NCBI GenBank assembly: GCA_964581115.1
Contig: CAZOMY010000001.1
Coordinates: forward strand, 62,001-126,000
Source of the DNA: 2-02-FULL-55-14 sp964581115
Lineage (GTDB): Bacteria > Bacteroidota > Ignavibacteria > UBA10030
Length of the DNA: 64,000 nt
Direction of reading: 5' to 3'
Part shown: piece by piece, positions 8,362-16,234 of the stretch
How the letters are laid out: each line of letters opens with the position of its first letter
Numbering within the stretch: position 1 is the first letter of the stretch
Notes under the pieces: model-generated
The model's input: the letters and a program-made list of their open reading frames with translations, nothing else
What the model was told of the DNA's origin: nothing
The model's database searches: none
Position numbers and translations under genes: made by a program

Positions 8362-9090
8362 ATGACGCACTGGAAGGTCGTGCTGGAATACGACGGCACG
8401 GAATTCAGCGGATGGCAGATCCAGCCGAATGGACGCACCGTCCAGGAGGAGCTCGAAAAAGCCCTGCGACAGATCACCGGCGACGACGTTCGAGTGGCGG
8501 GTGGAGGCAGGACGGACGCCGGTGTACACGCCCGTGGACAGGTGGCCACGTTCGCCATCAACAAGGACCATGGTCCGGCTGAGCTTCGCCGGTCGCTCAA
8601 TGGTGTGCTTCCCGAAGACGTTGTCGTTCTCGACGCATGTGTGGTGGGCCCTGAGTTCCATGCCCGTTTCAGCGCCAAGTCCCGGAGGTACGCGTACACG
8701 ATCGCGATCGGTGCAACGGCGATTGATCGAAGGACGGTGTGGGCATGTCCCTACCGATTGGATGCCGGGGTGTTGCGCCGGATCGCCGTCCGTGTCATGG
8801 GGGAACACGACTTCACGTCGTTTGCGAAGGTCGGCTCGGAGGTGGAACACGGGCTTTGTATTGTGACGCAGTCGGAATGGCGGATGATGGGTGACCGCTG
8901 GGTCTACCACGTGCAGGCCAATCGATTCCTCTACGGCATGGTCCGCGCATTGGTGGGTACGATGGTGGACATGGCCCGAGGATACCGGCCGGAGGCCGAA
9001 TGGGATGCGATCCTGGATGCACGAGACCGTCGCATGGCCGGGACAGCCGCCCCGGCTCGCGGTCTCTGCTTGATGTCGATCGAATACTAA
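8362..9090 (+). CDS. truA: tRNA pseudouridine(38-40) synthase
   Basis: TruA converts uridines 38-40 in the anticodon stem-loop of many tRNAs to pseudouridine. The 242-residue protein has the conserved EYDGTEFSGWQ start and the catalytic motif GGGRTDAGVHARGQ with Asp52. Near the C-terminus it has NRFLYGMVRALVGTMVDMARG, which packs against the RNA. It lies 30 nt after the DUF5683-like gene and close to mtaB, so two anticodon-loop modifiers are neighbours. Confidence 0.95.
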   Translation: MTHWKVVLEYDGTEFSGWQIQPNGRTVQEELEKALRQITGDDVRVAGGGRTDAGVHARGQVATFAINKDHGPAELRRSLNGVLPEDVVVLDACVVGPEFHARFSAKSRRYAYTIAIGATAIDRRTVWACPYRLDAGVLRRIAVRVMGEHDFTSFAKVGSEVEHGLCIVTQSEWRMMGDRWVYHVQANRFLYGMVRALVGTMVDMARGYRPEAEWDAILDARDRRMAGTAAPARGLCLMSIEY

Positions 9091-9180
9091 GGCCTTGTCC
9101 AGAAGTTGTTGTCCTGTGAGTGAGTCAGATGCGATTGCTCACAGTCTCTGATCCAAAATCTCTTGAAGGCGCATCATCGT

Positions 9181-10008
9181 ATGTCGTCCCGTTCGTGGTT
9201 CCGAAGCATCGTCATCGCTGCGGGTGCATTGATCGCAGGCCATTGCAGCAGTGGCTCGGTCGGATTCAACATCTTTCCGGACACCAAGGATATCGAGCTC
9301 GGCCGCCAGGTCGACACGGAGATCCGCAAGACCCCGCAGGAGTATCCAATCTTGCAGGGCCGTCCCGATGTGAAGGCCTATGTCGAAGAGATCGGCCAGC
9401 GGATCCTTGCTTCGCCTGAGATCAAGAAGAAGGGCGTCTACGCGTATCAGTTTGAGATCATCCACGACGACAAGACCATTAACGCCTTTTGCACACCCGG
9501 CGGCTATATCTATGTGTACACCGGTTTACTGAAGTTCCTGGAGAACGAGGCAGCGCTCGCCGGGGTGATCGGCCATGAGATCGCGCATGCGGAGCGGCGT
9601 CACGCCACCCGTCGAATGACGACGCAGCTTGGATATCAGATGCTGATCTCGATCGTCCTTGGCGACACACCGGGGCAGGCGGCACAGATCGCGGGCAATC
9701 TGTTCACCGGCCTCGCCCTGCTTAAGAACAGCCGCGGCGACGAGACCGAATCCGACACGTATTCCTTCAAGTATCTGCGATCGACGCCGTACTACCCGGG
9801 AGCGATCAAGTACTTCTTTGAGAAGGTACAGGGAGAAAGCAGAGGCAGCCGCGGCGGCTCGTTCGAGCGCCTGTTGTCGACCCATCCGCTGCCGCAGGAC
9901 CGGTTCGACCACATCAACAGAATGCTGGCGGAGATCGGCGATCCTGCTCCGACCGAGGCGAACCTGTTCGGGCAGCGCTATCTTGAATTCAGATCGAAAT
10001 TGCCGTGA
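9181..10008 (+). CDS. M48-family metallopeptidase, exported
   Basis: A zinc peptidase of the BepA/LoiP/YcaL type, probably periplasmic and involved in envelope quality control. The zinc motif HEIAH is at residues 132-136, and the third ligand is expected in DETESD about 55 residues later. The N-terminus is a signal peptide ending near ALIAGHC; the histidine before cysteine is a poor lipobox, so lipidation is uncertain. ATG 9181 is preferred over in-frame TTG 9163. The stop overlaps the trpD GTG, linking it to the trp genes. Confidence 0.85.
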   Translation: MSSRSWFRSIVIAAGALIAGHCSSGSVGFNIFPDTKDIELGRQVDTEIRKTPQEYPILQGRPDVKAYVEEIGQRILASPEIKKKGVYAYQFEIIHDDKTINAFCTPGGYIYVYTGLLKFLENEAALAGVIGHEIAHAERRHATRRMTTQLGYQMLISIVLGDTPGQAAQIAGNLFTGLALLKNSRGDETESDTYSFKYLRSTPYYPGAIKYFFEKVQGESRGSRGGSFERLLSTHPLPQDRFDHINRMLAEIGDPAPTEANLFGQRYLEFRSKLP

Positions 10009-11057
10009 GCACGGGCCCGGAGTTAACGGAGGACGATGCCGTCGTCCGAAGGGCCGTTCACGCCTTGGTCGACCGCCGGCATCTGACGAGACAGGAGAGC
10101 GCGGCGGCGATGAATGCGATCATGTCGGGCCTGGTAAGCGAAAGCCTCATCGCCGCTTTCCTTGTTGCGCTGCGAATGAAGGGTGAGACGGTCGAAGAGA
10201 TCACCGGATGCGCCGAAGCGATGCGTTCGAAGGCATCCCGCGTCCCGGCCTCAACGGAGCGGCTGATCGACACCTGCGGCACGGGAGGCGACCATACCGG
10301 CACATTCAATATCTCGACGGCTGCGGCGGTCGTTGCAGCGGCTGCGGGAGCGCGGGTCGCGAAGCATGGTAACCGGGCGGTATCGAGTCGATCGGGGAGT
10401 GCAGACGCGCTCCGCGCTCTTGGCGTGAACATCGACATCAGTCCCCAGAAGGCGGGGGCGGTGCTTGAACGGGTTGGGATCACTTTCATCTTTGCGCCGA
10501 CCGTCCATCCAGCCATGAAATATGCCATCGGCGTGCGCAAGGACCTGTCGATGCGGTCGGTGTTCAACGTGCTCGGACCCCTGACGAATCCGGCCGGTGT
10601 CCGCAGGCAGGTGTTGGGCGTCTACGACCCCGCATTGACAGAGCCGCTGGCGTCGGTACTGGGAGCGCTTGGAGCTGAGCACGCATGGGTGGTACACGGT
10701 GCGGGGGGCATGGATGAATGTTCTCTGGCCGGACCGACGCGCGTGAGCGAGTGGAAGGACGGCTCGGTCCATACGACGGAGCTGCGGCCATCAGACGCGG
10801 GACTGTCCGAAGCACGATTGGAGGAGCTTCACGGGGGCGACGCTCAAGCGAATGCCGCGATCATCCGGCAGATCCTTGACGGCCATCGGGGAGCGAAGAC
10901 CGACGCGACGCTGTTCAACGCGGGTGCGGCTCTGGTGGTCGCCGGCGTGGAATCGAACTTGAGGTCCGGCGTGGAGCGAGCAAGGGAGGCCGTCCAGTCC
11001 GGCATGGCCCGGCGCCTGTTGCAACAGTGGATCGAAGCCACCCGGTCAATGACATGA
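10005..11057 (+). CDS. trpD: Anthranilate phosphoribosyltransferase
   Basis: TrpD joins anthranilate to PRPP, the second committed tryptophan step. The 350-residue protein contains the PRPP loop DTCGTGGDHTGTFNIST (about residues 88-104) and KHGNRAVSSRSGSAD, both family-defining. The start is GTG 10005, overlapping the peptidase stop as GTGA. It is not fused to a TrpG domain; a separate trpG lies at 43.7 kb. No leader peptide or attenuator can exist directly upstream because coding sequence abuts it. Confidence 0.96.
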   Translation: MSTGPELTEDDAVVRRAVHALVDRRHLTRQESAAAMNAIMSGLVSESLIAAFLVALRMKGETVEEITGCAEAMRSKASRVPASTERLIDTCGTGGDHTGTFNISTAAAVVAAAAGARVAKHGNRAVSSRSGSADALRALGVNIDISPQKAGAVLERVGITFIFAPTVHPAMKYAIGVRKDLSMRSVFNVLGPLTNPAGVRRQVLGVYDPALTEPLASVLGALGAEHAWVVHGAGGMDECSLAGPTRVSEWKDGSVHTTELRPSDAGLSEARLEELHGGDAQANAAIIRQILDGHRGAKTDATLFNAGAALVVAGVESNLRSGVERAREAVQSGMARRLLQQWIEATRSMT

Positions 11058-11896
11058 TCCAGCGTCTGGTAGAACTGATCAAGAATCTGCTTCTGCGACG
11101 GGGCATCTCGAAGGCCCGGCTGTCAGAGGAGGAGCTCAAGCTTGTCATCGACGCCAGCACGCGGAGCGGCGCCATCGACAAGACGGAGCATGAGCTCATC
11201 CGAAGCATCCTTGAATTCTCCGACATCACCGTCAAGGAGATCATGGTGCCTAGGCCTGACATCTCGGCTGTGGACCTCGACGTTCCGCCCAATCAGCTGA
11301 TCCATCGAGTCATTGAAGAAGGATACTCGCGATACCCGGTATATCGCGGAACGCTCGACACGATCGTAGGCATCGTGTATACAAAGGATCTGCTGAGTCT
11401 TCTGGAGCACAGGAACCTCATCATTTTGCAGGACATCATTCGGCCGGCGCTGTTCGTCCCCGAGTCGAAGAAGATCAGCCAGCTGTTGCGCGAGCTGCAG
11501 TCCTCGAAGACGCACATGGGCATCGTTGTCGACGAGTTCGGCGGTACGGAAGGCATCGTGACGATCGAAGACATCATTGAGGAGATCGTCGGAGAGATCC
11601 ATGATGAATACGACGAGGTGCAGAAGGGACCTGTCGTCACGGCCGGAGGGGTGAGCCTCGTCGACGGCACCATCAACATCGCTGCGTTCAATGAACAGTT
11701 CGCGGCGAGGATACCCGAGACGTCAGACTATGAGACGCTCGCCGGCTTTCTGCAGAAGACCTCGGGAAAGCTCCCGGATGTGAATGACGAGATCCGGTTT
11801 GGCGACCTCGTGTTTGTCATCGCGAGCAAGACCGCCCGTCGTATCCGACAGGTGCGCGTCACGCGTCTCCCGCCTGCGACGACAACGCAACCATGA
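11054..11896 (+). CDS. CBS-pair / CorC_HlyC domain protein without a membrane domain
   Basis: The 280-residue protein resembles the cytoplasmic half of the HlyC/CorC (TlyC) family. A tandem CBS pair lies at about residues 55-180 (starting IMVPRPDISAV and containing MGIVVDEFGGTEGIVTIEDI). A CorC_HlyC domain follows at about 200-275. The N-terminal DUF21/CNNM membrane domain is missing, so it looks like free-standing E. coli CorC rather than a transporter. ATG 11054 overlaps the trpD stop as ATGA and is preferred over GTG 11027. It sits between trpD and trpC with overlaps on both sides; no link to tryptophan is known. Confidence 0.85.
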   Translation: MIQRLVELIKNLLLRRGISKARLSEEELKLVIDASTRSGAIDKTEHELIRSILEFSDITVKEIMVPRPDISAVDLDVPPNQLIHRVIEEGYSRYPVYRGTLDTIVGIVYTKDLLSLLEHRNLIILQDIIRPALFVPESKKISQLLRELQSSKTHMGIVVDEFGGTEGIVTIEDIIEEIVGEIHDEYDEVQKGPVVTAGGVSLVDGTINIAAFNEQFAARIPETSDYETLAGFLQKTSGKLPDVNDEIRFGDLVFVIASKTARRIRQVRVTRLPPATTTQP

Positions 11897-12690
11897 GCCG
11901 ACTGGACGACATCGTCGCCCAGAAGCGCGGGGAAGTGGCGGCGTTGCGCTTGAACGGTCGGGAACGGGAGCTGTGGGCTGAGGCCGACGCCGCCTCGGCT
12001 CCGCGCAAGTTTCGCGACGCTCTCATGGCAGGCCGGCCCTCCGTGATCGCGGAGGTCAAGCGCGCATCGCCATCACGGGGTGTCATCACAGACGATTTTG
12101 CCCCCGTCGAGATCGGGAAGGCGTACGAGCGCGGCGGGGCGGATGCAGTCTCTGTTCTCACCGACGAACGATTCTTTTTCGGGTCGAACGAGCATCTTAG
12201 AGCAGTGCGGAGGTCGATCGCACTCCCTGTGCTGCGCAAGGATTTTGTGATCGATGCACTGCAGGTGGTCGAGGCGAGAGCCTTGGGGGCGGATGCGATC
12301 CTTCTGATCGTGCGCCTGCTCGACGACGGCTCTCTGCGGGCCTGGCGGGAGTTGGCAACATCGATGGGAATGGACGCACTCGTGGAAGTGCACGATGAAC
12401 ATGAAGCGCGACGTGCCGTCGATTCCGGAGCTACACTCATCGGCGTGAACAACCGCGACCTTGCAACCTTCAAGGTCGATCTGGAGACGTCTGAGCGAGT
12501 CCGGCATCTGATCCCTTCGGATGTCGTGAAGGTCAGCGAGAGCGGGATCCAGTCGCCTGAGGACGCCGCCCGGATGTTCCGTGCGGGCTACGATGCAGTC
12601 TTGGTGGGCGAGGGACTTGTGACGGCCGAGGACCGTGCCCTCGCAGTTCGGAGAATGAAGGAACATGCAGGCGCAGGATCTCTTCGTTAA
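11893..12690 (+). CDS. trpC: Indole-3-glycerol phosphate synthase
   Basis: TrpC closes the indole ring from CdRP in tryptophan synthesis. The 265-residue TIM barrel shows VIAEVKRASPSRG with the catalytic lysine near residue 56, VLRKDFVID and GVNNRDLATF. The C-terminal VSESGIQSPED and AVLVGEGLV form the phosphate site. ATG 11893 overlaps the CBS gene's stop by 4 nt. It is separate from trpF, unlike the fused E. coli enzyme. Confidence 0.96.
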   Translation: MSRLDDIVAQKRGEVAALRLNGRERELWAEADAASAPRKFRDALMAGRPSVIAEVKRASPSRGVITDDFAPVEIGKAYERGGADAVSVLTDERFFFGSNEHLRAVRRSIALPVLRKDFVIDALQVVEARALGADAILLIVRLLDDGSLRAWRELATSMGMDALVEVHDEHEARRAVDSGATLIGVNNRDLATFKVDLETSERVRHLIPSDVVKVSESGIQSPEDAARMFRAGYDAVLVGEGLVTAEDRALAVRRMKEHAGAGSLR

Positions 12691-13309
12691 GATCTGCGGG
12701 ATCACCAACCTGGCCGACGCTCAGCTGGCCGCGAAGGTCGGGGCGAATGCCGTTGGATTCGTTTTCCATAAAGGGAGTGAGCGATACATTGCTCCCGAGC
12801 AGGCCAGGACGATCTGTCGGGCGCTCCCAAGCCACTTATCAAAAGTGGGGGTCTTCGTGCATGCCGACCGTGCGGAGGTCGCCGAGACGGCCCGGCTTGT
12901 CGGTCTGAGCGCCGTGCAGCTCGTCGGCGACGAAGGTCCGGATGACCTGTTCGGCTATGAATGGAGCGTTCTGAAGGTCTTCCAAATGCGTCCTTCATTC
13001 GACGTGGCGGTGATGCGGAACTATGTCGTCGAGGCGTTCGTCCTTGATACGTTCAAGAAAGGGGCCTATGGAGGCACGGGGCGTACGTTCGATTGGAACC
13101 TTGCACTCAAAGCCAAAGCGTTCGGACGCATCATCCTCGCCGGCGGACTGAATCCTGAAAATGTTGCGGACGCGGTCCGATTTGTCCGCCCCTACGGTGT
13201 TGACGTGAGCAGCGGTGTGGAAGCCCGGCCCGGCAAGAAGGATGAGCGCCTCGTCCGTGACTTTGTCGCCCAGGCGCGGAATGCCAGTCTTTCGATCGAA
13301 ACGCCATGA
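12665..13309 (+). CDS. trpF: Phosphoribosylanthranilate isomerase
   Basis: TrpF performs the Amadori rearrangement of PRA to CdRP. The 214-residue barrel shows the expected VKICGITNLADAQLA start with catalytic Cys near residue 12, AVQLVGDE, LDTFKKGAYGGTGRTFDW and ILAGGLNPENV. The C-terminal GVDVSSGVEARPGKKD is the family signature. It overlaps trpC by 26 nt, with GAAGGA just before the ATG. Its stop overlaps trpB by 4 nt. Confidence 0.95.
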   Translation: MQAQDLFVKICGITNLADAQLAAKVGANAVGFVFHKGSERYIAPEQARTICRALPSHLSKVGVFVHADRAEVAETARLVGLSAVQLVGDEGPDDLFGYEWSVLKVFQMRPSFDVAVMRNYVVEAFVLDTFKKGAYGGTGRTFDWNLALKAKAFGRIILAGGLNPENVADAVRFVRPYGVDVSSGVEARPGKKDERLVRDFVAQARNASLSIETP

Positions 13310-14526
13310 GCGATCTAGGACGACAACGACCGACCATCTCGATGCCCGATGCATCCGGACACTTCGGACGCTACGGCGGACGCTACGTGCCCGAGACGCT
13401 CATCCCCGCCGCAGAGGCGTTGACGGAAGCCTATCACGAGGCGAAGGACGATCCGCAGTTCCAGGAGACATTTCGACGAGTCTTAAGGGACTTTGTCGGC
13501 CGGCCGACGCCGCTGTGGAGGGCGGAACGCCTCGGCGAAGCCGCAGGCGGTCTCCGGGTGTATCTCAAGCGAGAAGATCTGTGCCACACAGGCGCCCACA
13601 AGGTCAACAACACCGTGGGACAGATTTTGCTGGCTCAGCGGATGGGCAAGCGACGTATCATCGCCGAAACGGGCGCGGGTCAACACGGTGTGGCCACGGC
13701 CACCGTGTGCGCGTTGATGGGTCTGCCTTGCGTGGTGTACATGGGTGAAGAGGACGTCGCTCGACAGGCCCCAAACGTGGCTCGCATGCGACTCCTGGGA
13801 GCCGAGGTCCGGGTTGTAAACTCGGGCAGTCGTACACTCAAGGACGCGACCAGCGAAGCGATACGGGACTGGGTCACCAATGTGCAGGATACGTTCTACA
13901 TCATCGGGTCAGTGGTCGGCATGCATCCGTATCCGATGATGGTCCGGGACTTTCAGAGTGTCATCGGCCAGGAGGCACGCCAGCAGATCGTGCAAGCGGA
14001 GGGACGCGATCCCGACGCCATCGTGGCCTGTGTCGGAGGCGGCTCGAACGCTATGGGCATCTTTGCCCCCTTCCTCCAGTCTGGCTCGACGACCCGCTTG
14101 ATCGGCGTTGAAGCGGCAGGCGACGGCCTCGAGACGGGAAGACACGCGGCGTCCCTCACGAAAGGCACTCCCGGCGTCCTGCACGGCGCGATGCAGTATC
14201 TCCTTCAAACCGCTGACGGACAGGTTCAGATCGCGCACTCCATTTCCGCAGGACTGGACTATCCGGGGGTCGGGCCTGAGCATTCGTACCTCAAAGATCA
14301 AGGTCTTGCGGAATACCACTCCGTCACCGATACGGAGGCGCTTGCGGCTGTATCTCTCTTGTCGAGGAAAGAGGGGATCATTCCGGCGCTTGAGACGGCC
14401 CACGCGATCGCCTATGTCGTTCGGGAGGGAATGAAAGGAACGCTGACCGGGACCGTCATCGTGAACCTTTCAGGAAGGGGAGATAAGGACCTGGCGACCG
14501 TCTCCGAACGACTCGGCCTCACATGA
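13306..14526 (+). CDS. trpB: Tryptophan synthase beta chain
   Basis: TrpB condenses indole with serine using PLP. The 406 residues match classical TrpB1. The PLP lysine is in HTGAHKVNN (about residue 102), the phosphate loop is GGGSNAMG, and the sequence begins with the typical FGRYGGRYVPETL. The partner gene trpA, normally next, is absent here; a glycosyltransferase follows with a 4-nt overlap. Either trpA is elsewhere in the genome or indole channelling differs. Confidence 0.97.
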   Translation: MSDLGRQRPTISMPDASGHFGRYGGRYVPETLIPAAEALTEAYHEAKDDPQFQETFRRVLRDFVGRPTPLWRAERLGEAAGGLRVYLKREDLCHTGAHKVNNTVGQILLAQRMGKRRIIAETGAGQHGVATATVCALMGLPCVVYMGEEDVARQAPNVARMRLLGAEVRVVNSGSRTLKDATSEAIRDWVTNVQDTFYIIGSVVGMHPYPMMVRDFQSVIGQEARQQIVQAEGRDPDAIVACVGGGSNAMGIFAPFLQSGSTTRLIGVEAAGDGLETGRHAASLTKGTPGVLHGAMQYLLQTADGQVQIAHSISAGLDYPGVGPEHSYLKDQGLAEYHSVTDTEALAAVSLLSRKEGIIPALETAHAIAYVVREGMKGTLTGTVIVNLSGRGDKDLATVSERLGLT

Positions 14527-15620
14527 TCACCGTGGCGTTCGACGGCCGCAAGTATGCCGACTATGGCATCGGCACCTATGTCCGTCGGTTGCTCAAGGGC
14601 TTCTCGACGATGCCAGACGGACCCGAGTGCACAGTCTTCCTCGGGACCGGTGTCAGCCTCGGGTCGGCTTTTCCGGATACGTGGAGATTCCAGACCGTGC
14701 CCTATGCGCCATACGGTCTCGGCGAGTTCTTCCGATTCGGCAAAGAGATCCGAACGTCGGGCAGGACTCTCTTCCACACTCCCCATTACACCACCCCTCT
14801 CGACCCTGGACTGCCGACGGTCGTGACGATCCATGACCTCATCCATCTCAGGTTTCCTGAGTATTTTGGTCCTCACCGTCGCCTGTATGCCCGCCTCATG
14901 GTCGGACACGCCTGCCGAACGGCCCGATCCATCCTGACCGACTCGGAGGCAACGAAAAGGGACCTGGTCGAGATGATCGGCGCCCCTGAATCGAAGATCC
15001 GGGTGATCCCCCTCGGCGTGGATGATGACTTTCGACCGGCTTCGGATGCTGAGATTCATGCCCTTAAAGAACGGTACGCGCTTCCCGACCGTTATGTCAT
15101 CTTTGTCGGCAACCCCAAACCGCACAAAGGAATCGATACGCTGATTGAAGCGATAAAGCCGAAGTACGCTCTGCCAAAGGAGTTAACATTGGTCATTGCA
15201 GGCGGTTCCGATGCCGATGCAGTTGTGATCCGGGGATTGGCTGACCGGGCAGGCGTGTCGGAAAAGGTGCGTCATCTCAGCAACCTCCCCCACGGAGATC
15301 TGCCGGTCATGATCAGCGGGGCCCGGATGTTGGCCATGCCGTCGAGATGGGAGGGCTTTGGGTTGCCCGTTCTTGAGGCCATGGCTTGCGGCACTCCGGT
15401 CGTATGTACCTCCGCCGGGTCCCTCCCGGAGGTCGCCGGTCGTGCGGCGATCCAGGTGAAGCTTGATGATCCGGGAGCGTTGTCGGAAGCGATGGCAACC
15501 GTGGACCGTGATGAAGCTGTGCGGTCGGCCATGCGGCGGGAGGGACTTGCGCATTGCCGCCGATTCACATGGGAGCGGACGGTGTCCCGGACGATCGAGG
15601 CCTATCGAGAGGCGCTATGA
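14523..15620 (+). CDS. Glycosyltransferase family 4 (GT-B) protein
   Basis: The 365-residue protein is a GT4 glycosyltransferase. An N-terminal acceptor domain begins with AFDGRKYADYGIGTYVRRLL. The C-terminal donor domain shows YVIFVGNPKPHKGIDTLIEA and the retaining-GT4 signature EGFGLPVLEAMACGTPVV with its E-x7-E pair. The acceptor cannot be predicted; surface polysaccharide or glycogen-related use is possible given glgB two genes on. ATG 14523 overlaps the trpB stop. Confidence 0.88.
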   Translation: MITVAFDGRKYADYGIGTYVRRLLKGFSTMPDGPECTVFLGTGVSLGSAFPDTWRFQTVPYAPYGLGEFFRFGKEIRTSGRTLFHTPHYTTPLDPGLPTVVTIHDLIHLRFPEYFGPHRRLYARLMVGHACRTARSILTDSEATKRDLVEMIGAPESKIRVIPLGVDDDFRPASDAEIHALKERYALPDRYVIFVGNPKPHKGIDTLIEAIKPKYALPKELTLVIAGGSDADAVVIRGLADRAGVSEKVRHLSNLPHGDLPVMISGARMLAMPSRWEGFGLPVLEAMACGTPVVCTSAGSLPEVAGRAAIQVKLDDPGALSEAMATVDRDEAVRSAMRREGLAHCRRFTWERTVSRTIEAYREAL

Positions 15621-16234
15621 ATCGCCGGGGACCTCAGTTCCGTCAGATCGGACTCTTTGGTGGGACCTTCGACCCCCTGCATGTCGGACATTTGATCATA
15701 GCGGAGTCTGCTCGCGTGCAACTGGGATTGGAACGGGTGTATTTTGTTCCTGTTGCACGGGCGCCCCACAAGAAGGGACGAAAAGCTGCCCCGGCATATC
15801 ACCGACTTGCGATGCTTCGGCTGGCCTTGCGCGACCATCCGGAGTTTGTCGCATCCGATGCAGAGATCCGGCGCGGAGGGATCTCCTACACCGTGGACAC
15901 ACTCAGGCAACTGGCGGCTGAGCATCCGGCGGCGGGAATTTGGTTGATCGTAGGAAGTGACAATTTGCGGGACCTGTATCGTTGGAAAGAACCGCTGGAG
16001 ATCCTGAATCGATGTCGCATCGCCGTTTACCGCCGGCCGGGTTATCCACTCTCCAAGACGATCGTACGTCGCACCAAACCAGTCGTTCTTGATGGCGGCC
16101 TTCTCGACATCTCAGCGACGGTCATCCGCCGGACCGAAGCCGGTTCGGGCTCGATCCGGTTTCTCGTTCCCTCCGTTGTCGAGCGCTACATTCGACGTCA
16201 CCGGCTGTATCGTTCTCCCACCAGGCGGCCATGA
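15617..16234 (+). CDS. nadD: Nicotinate-nucleotide adenylyltransferase
   Basis: NadD adenylates nicotinate mononucleotide in NAD synthesis. The 205-residue protein has the nucleotidyltransferase signature LFGGTFDPLHVGHL with its H-x-G-H, SDNLRDLYRW in the middle, and DISATVIRR in place of the usual ISSTxIR. An upstream in-frame start at 15554 exists, but ATG 15617 overlaps the glycosyltransferase stop as ATGA and gives the normal N-terminus. Confidence 0.93.
   Translation: MNRRGPQFRQIGLFGGTFDPLHVGHLIIAESARVQLGLERVYFVPVARAPHKKGRKAAPAYHRLAMLRLALRDHPEFVASDAEIRRGGISYTVDTLRQLAAEHPAAGIWLIVGSDNLRDLYRWKEPLEILNRCRIAVYRRPGYPLSKTIVRRTKPVVLDGGLLDISATVIRRTEAGSGSIRFLVPSVVERYIRRHRLYRSPTRRP

Noticed and set aside
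7240..8910. 556-codon minus-strand open frame across mtaB, the DUF5683-like gene and truA
   Set aside because: It spans three well-supported genes on the other strand and resembles no protein.
9181..9260. Lipoprotein lipobox in the M48 peptidase
   Set aside because: The residue before the cysteine is histidine, which does not fit the lipobox; only a signal peptide is claimed.
9900..10005. A trp leader peptide, T-box or attenuator before trpD
   Set aside because: The peptidase coding sequence runs directly into trpD with a 4-nt overlap, leaving no leader.
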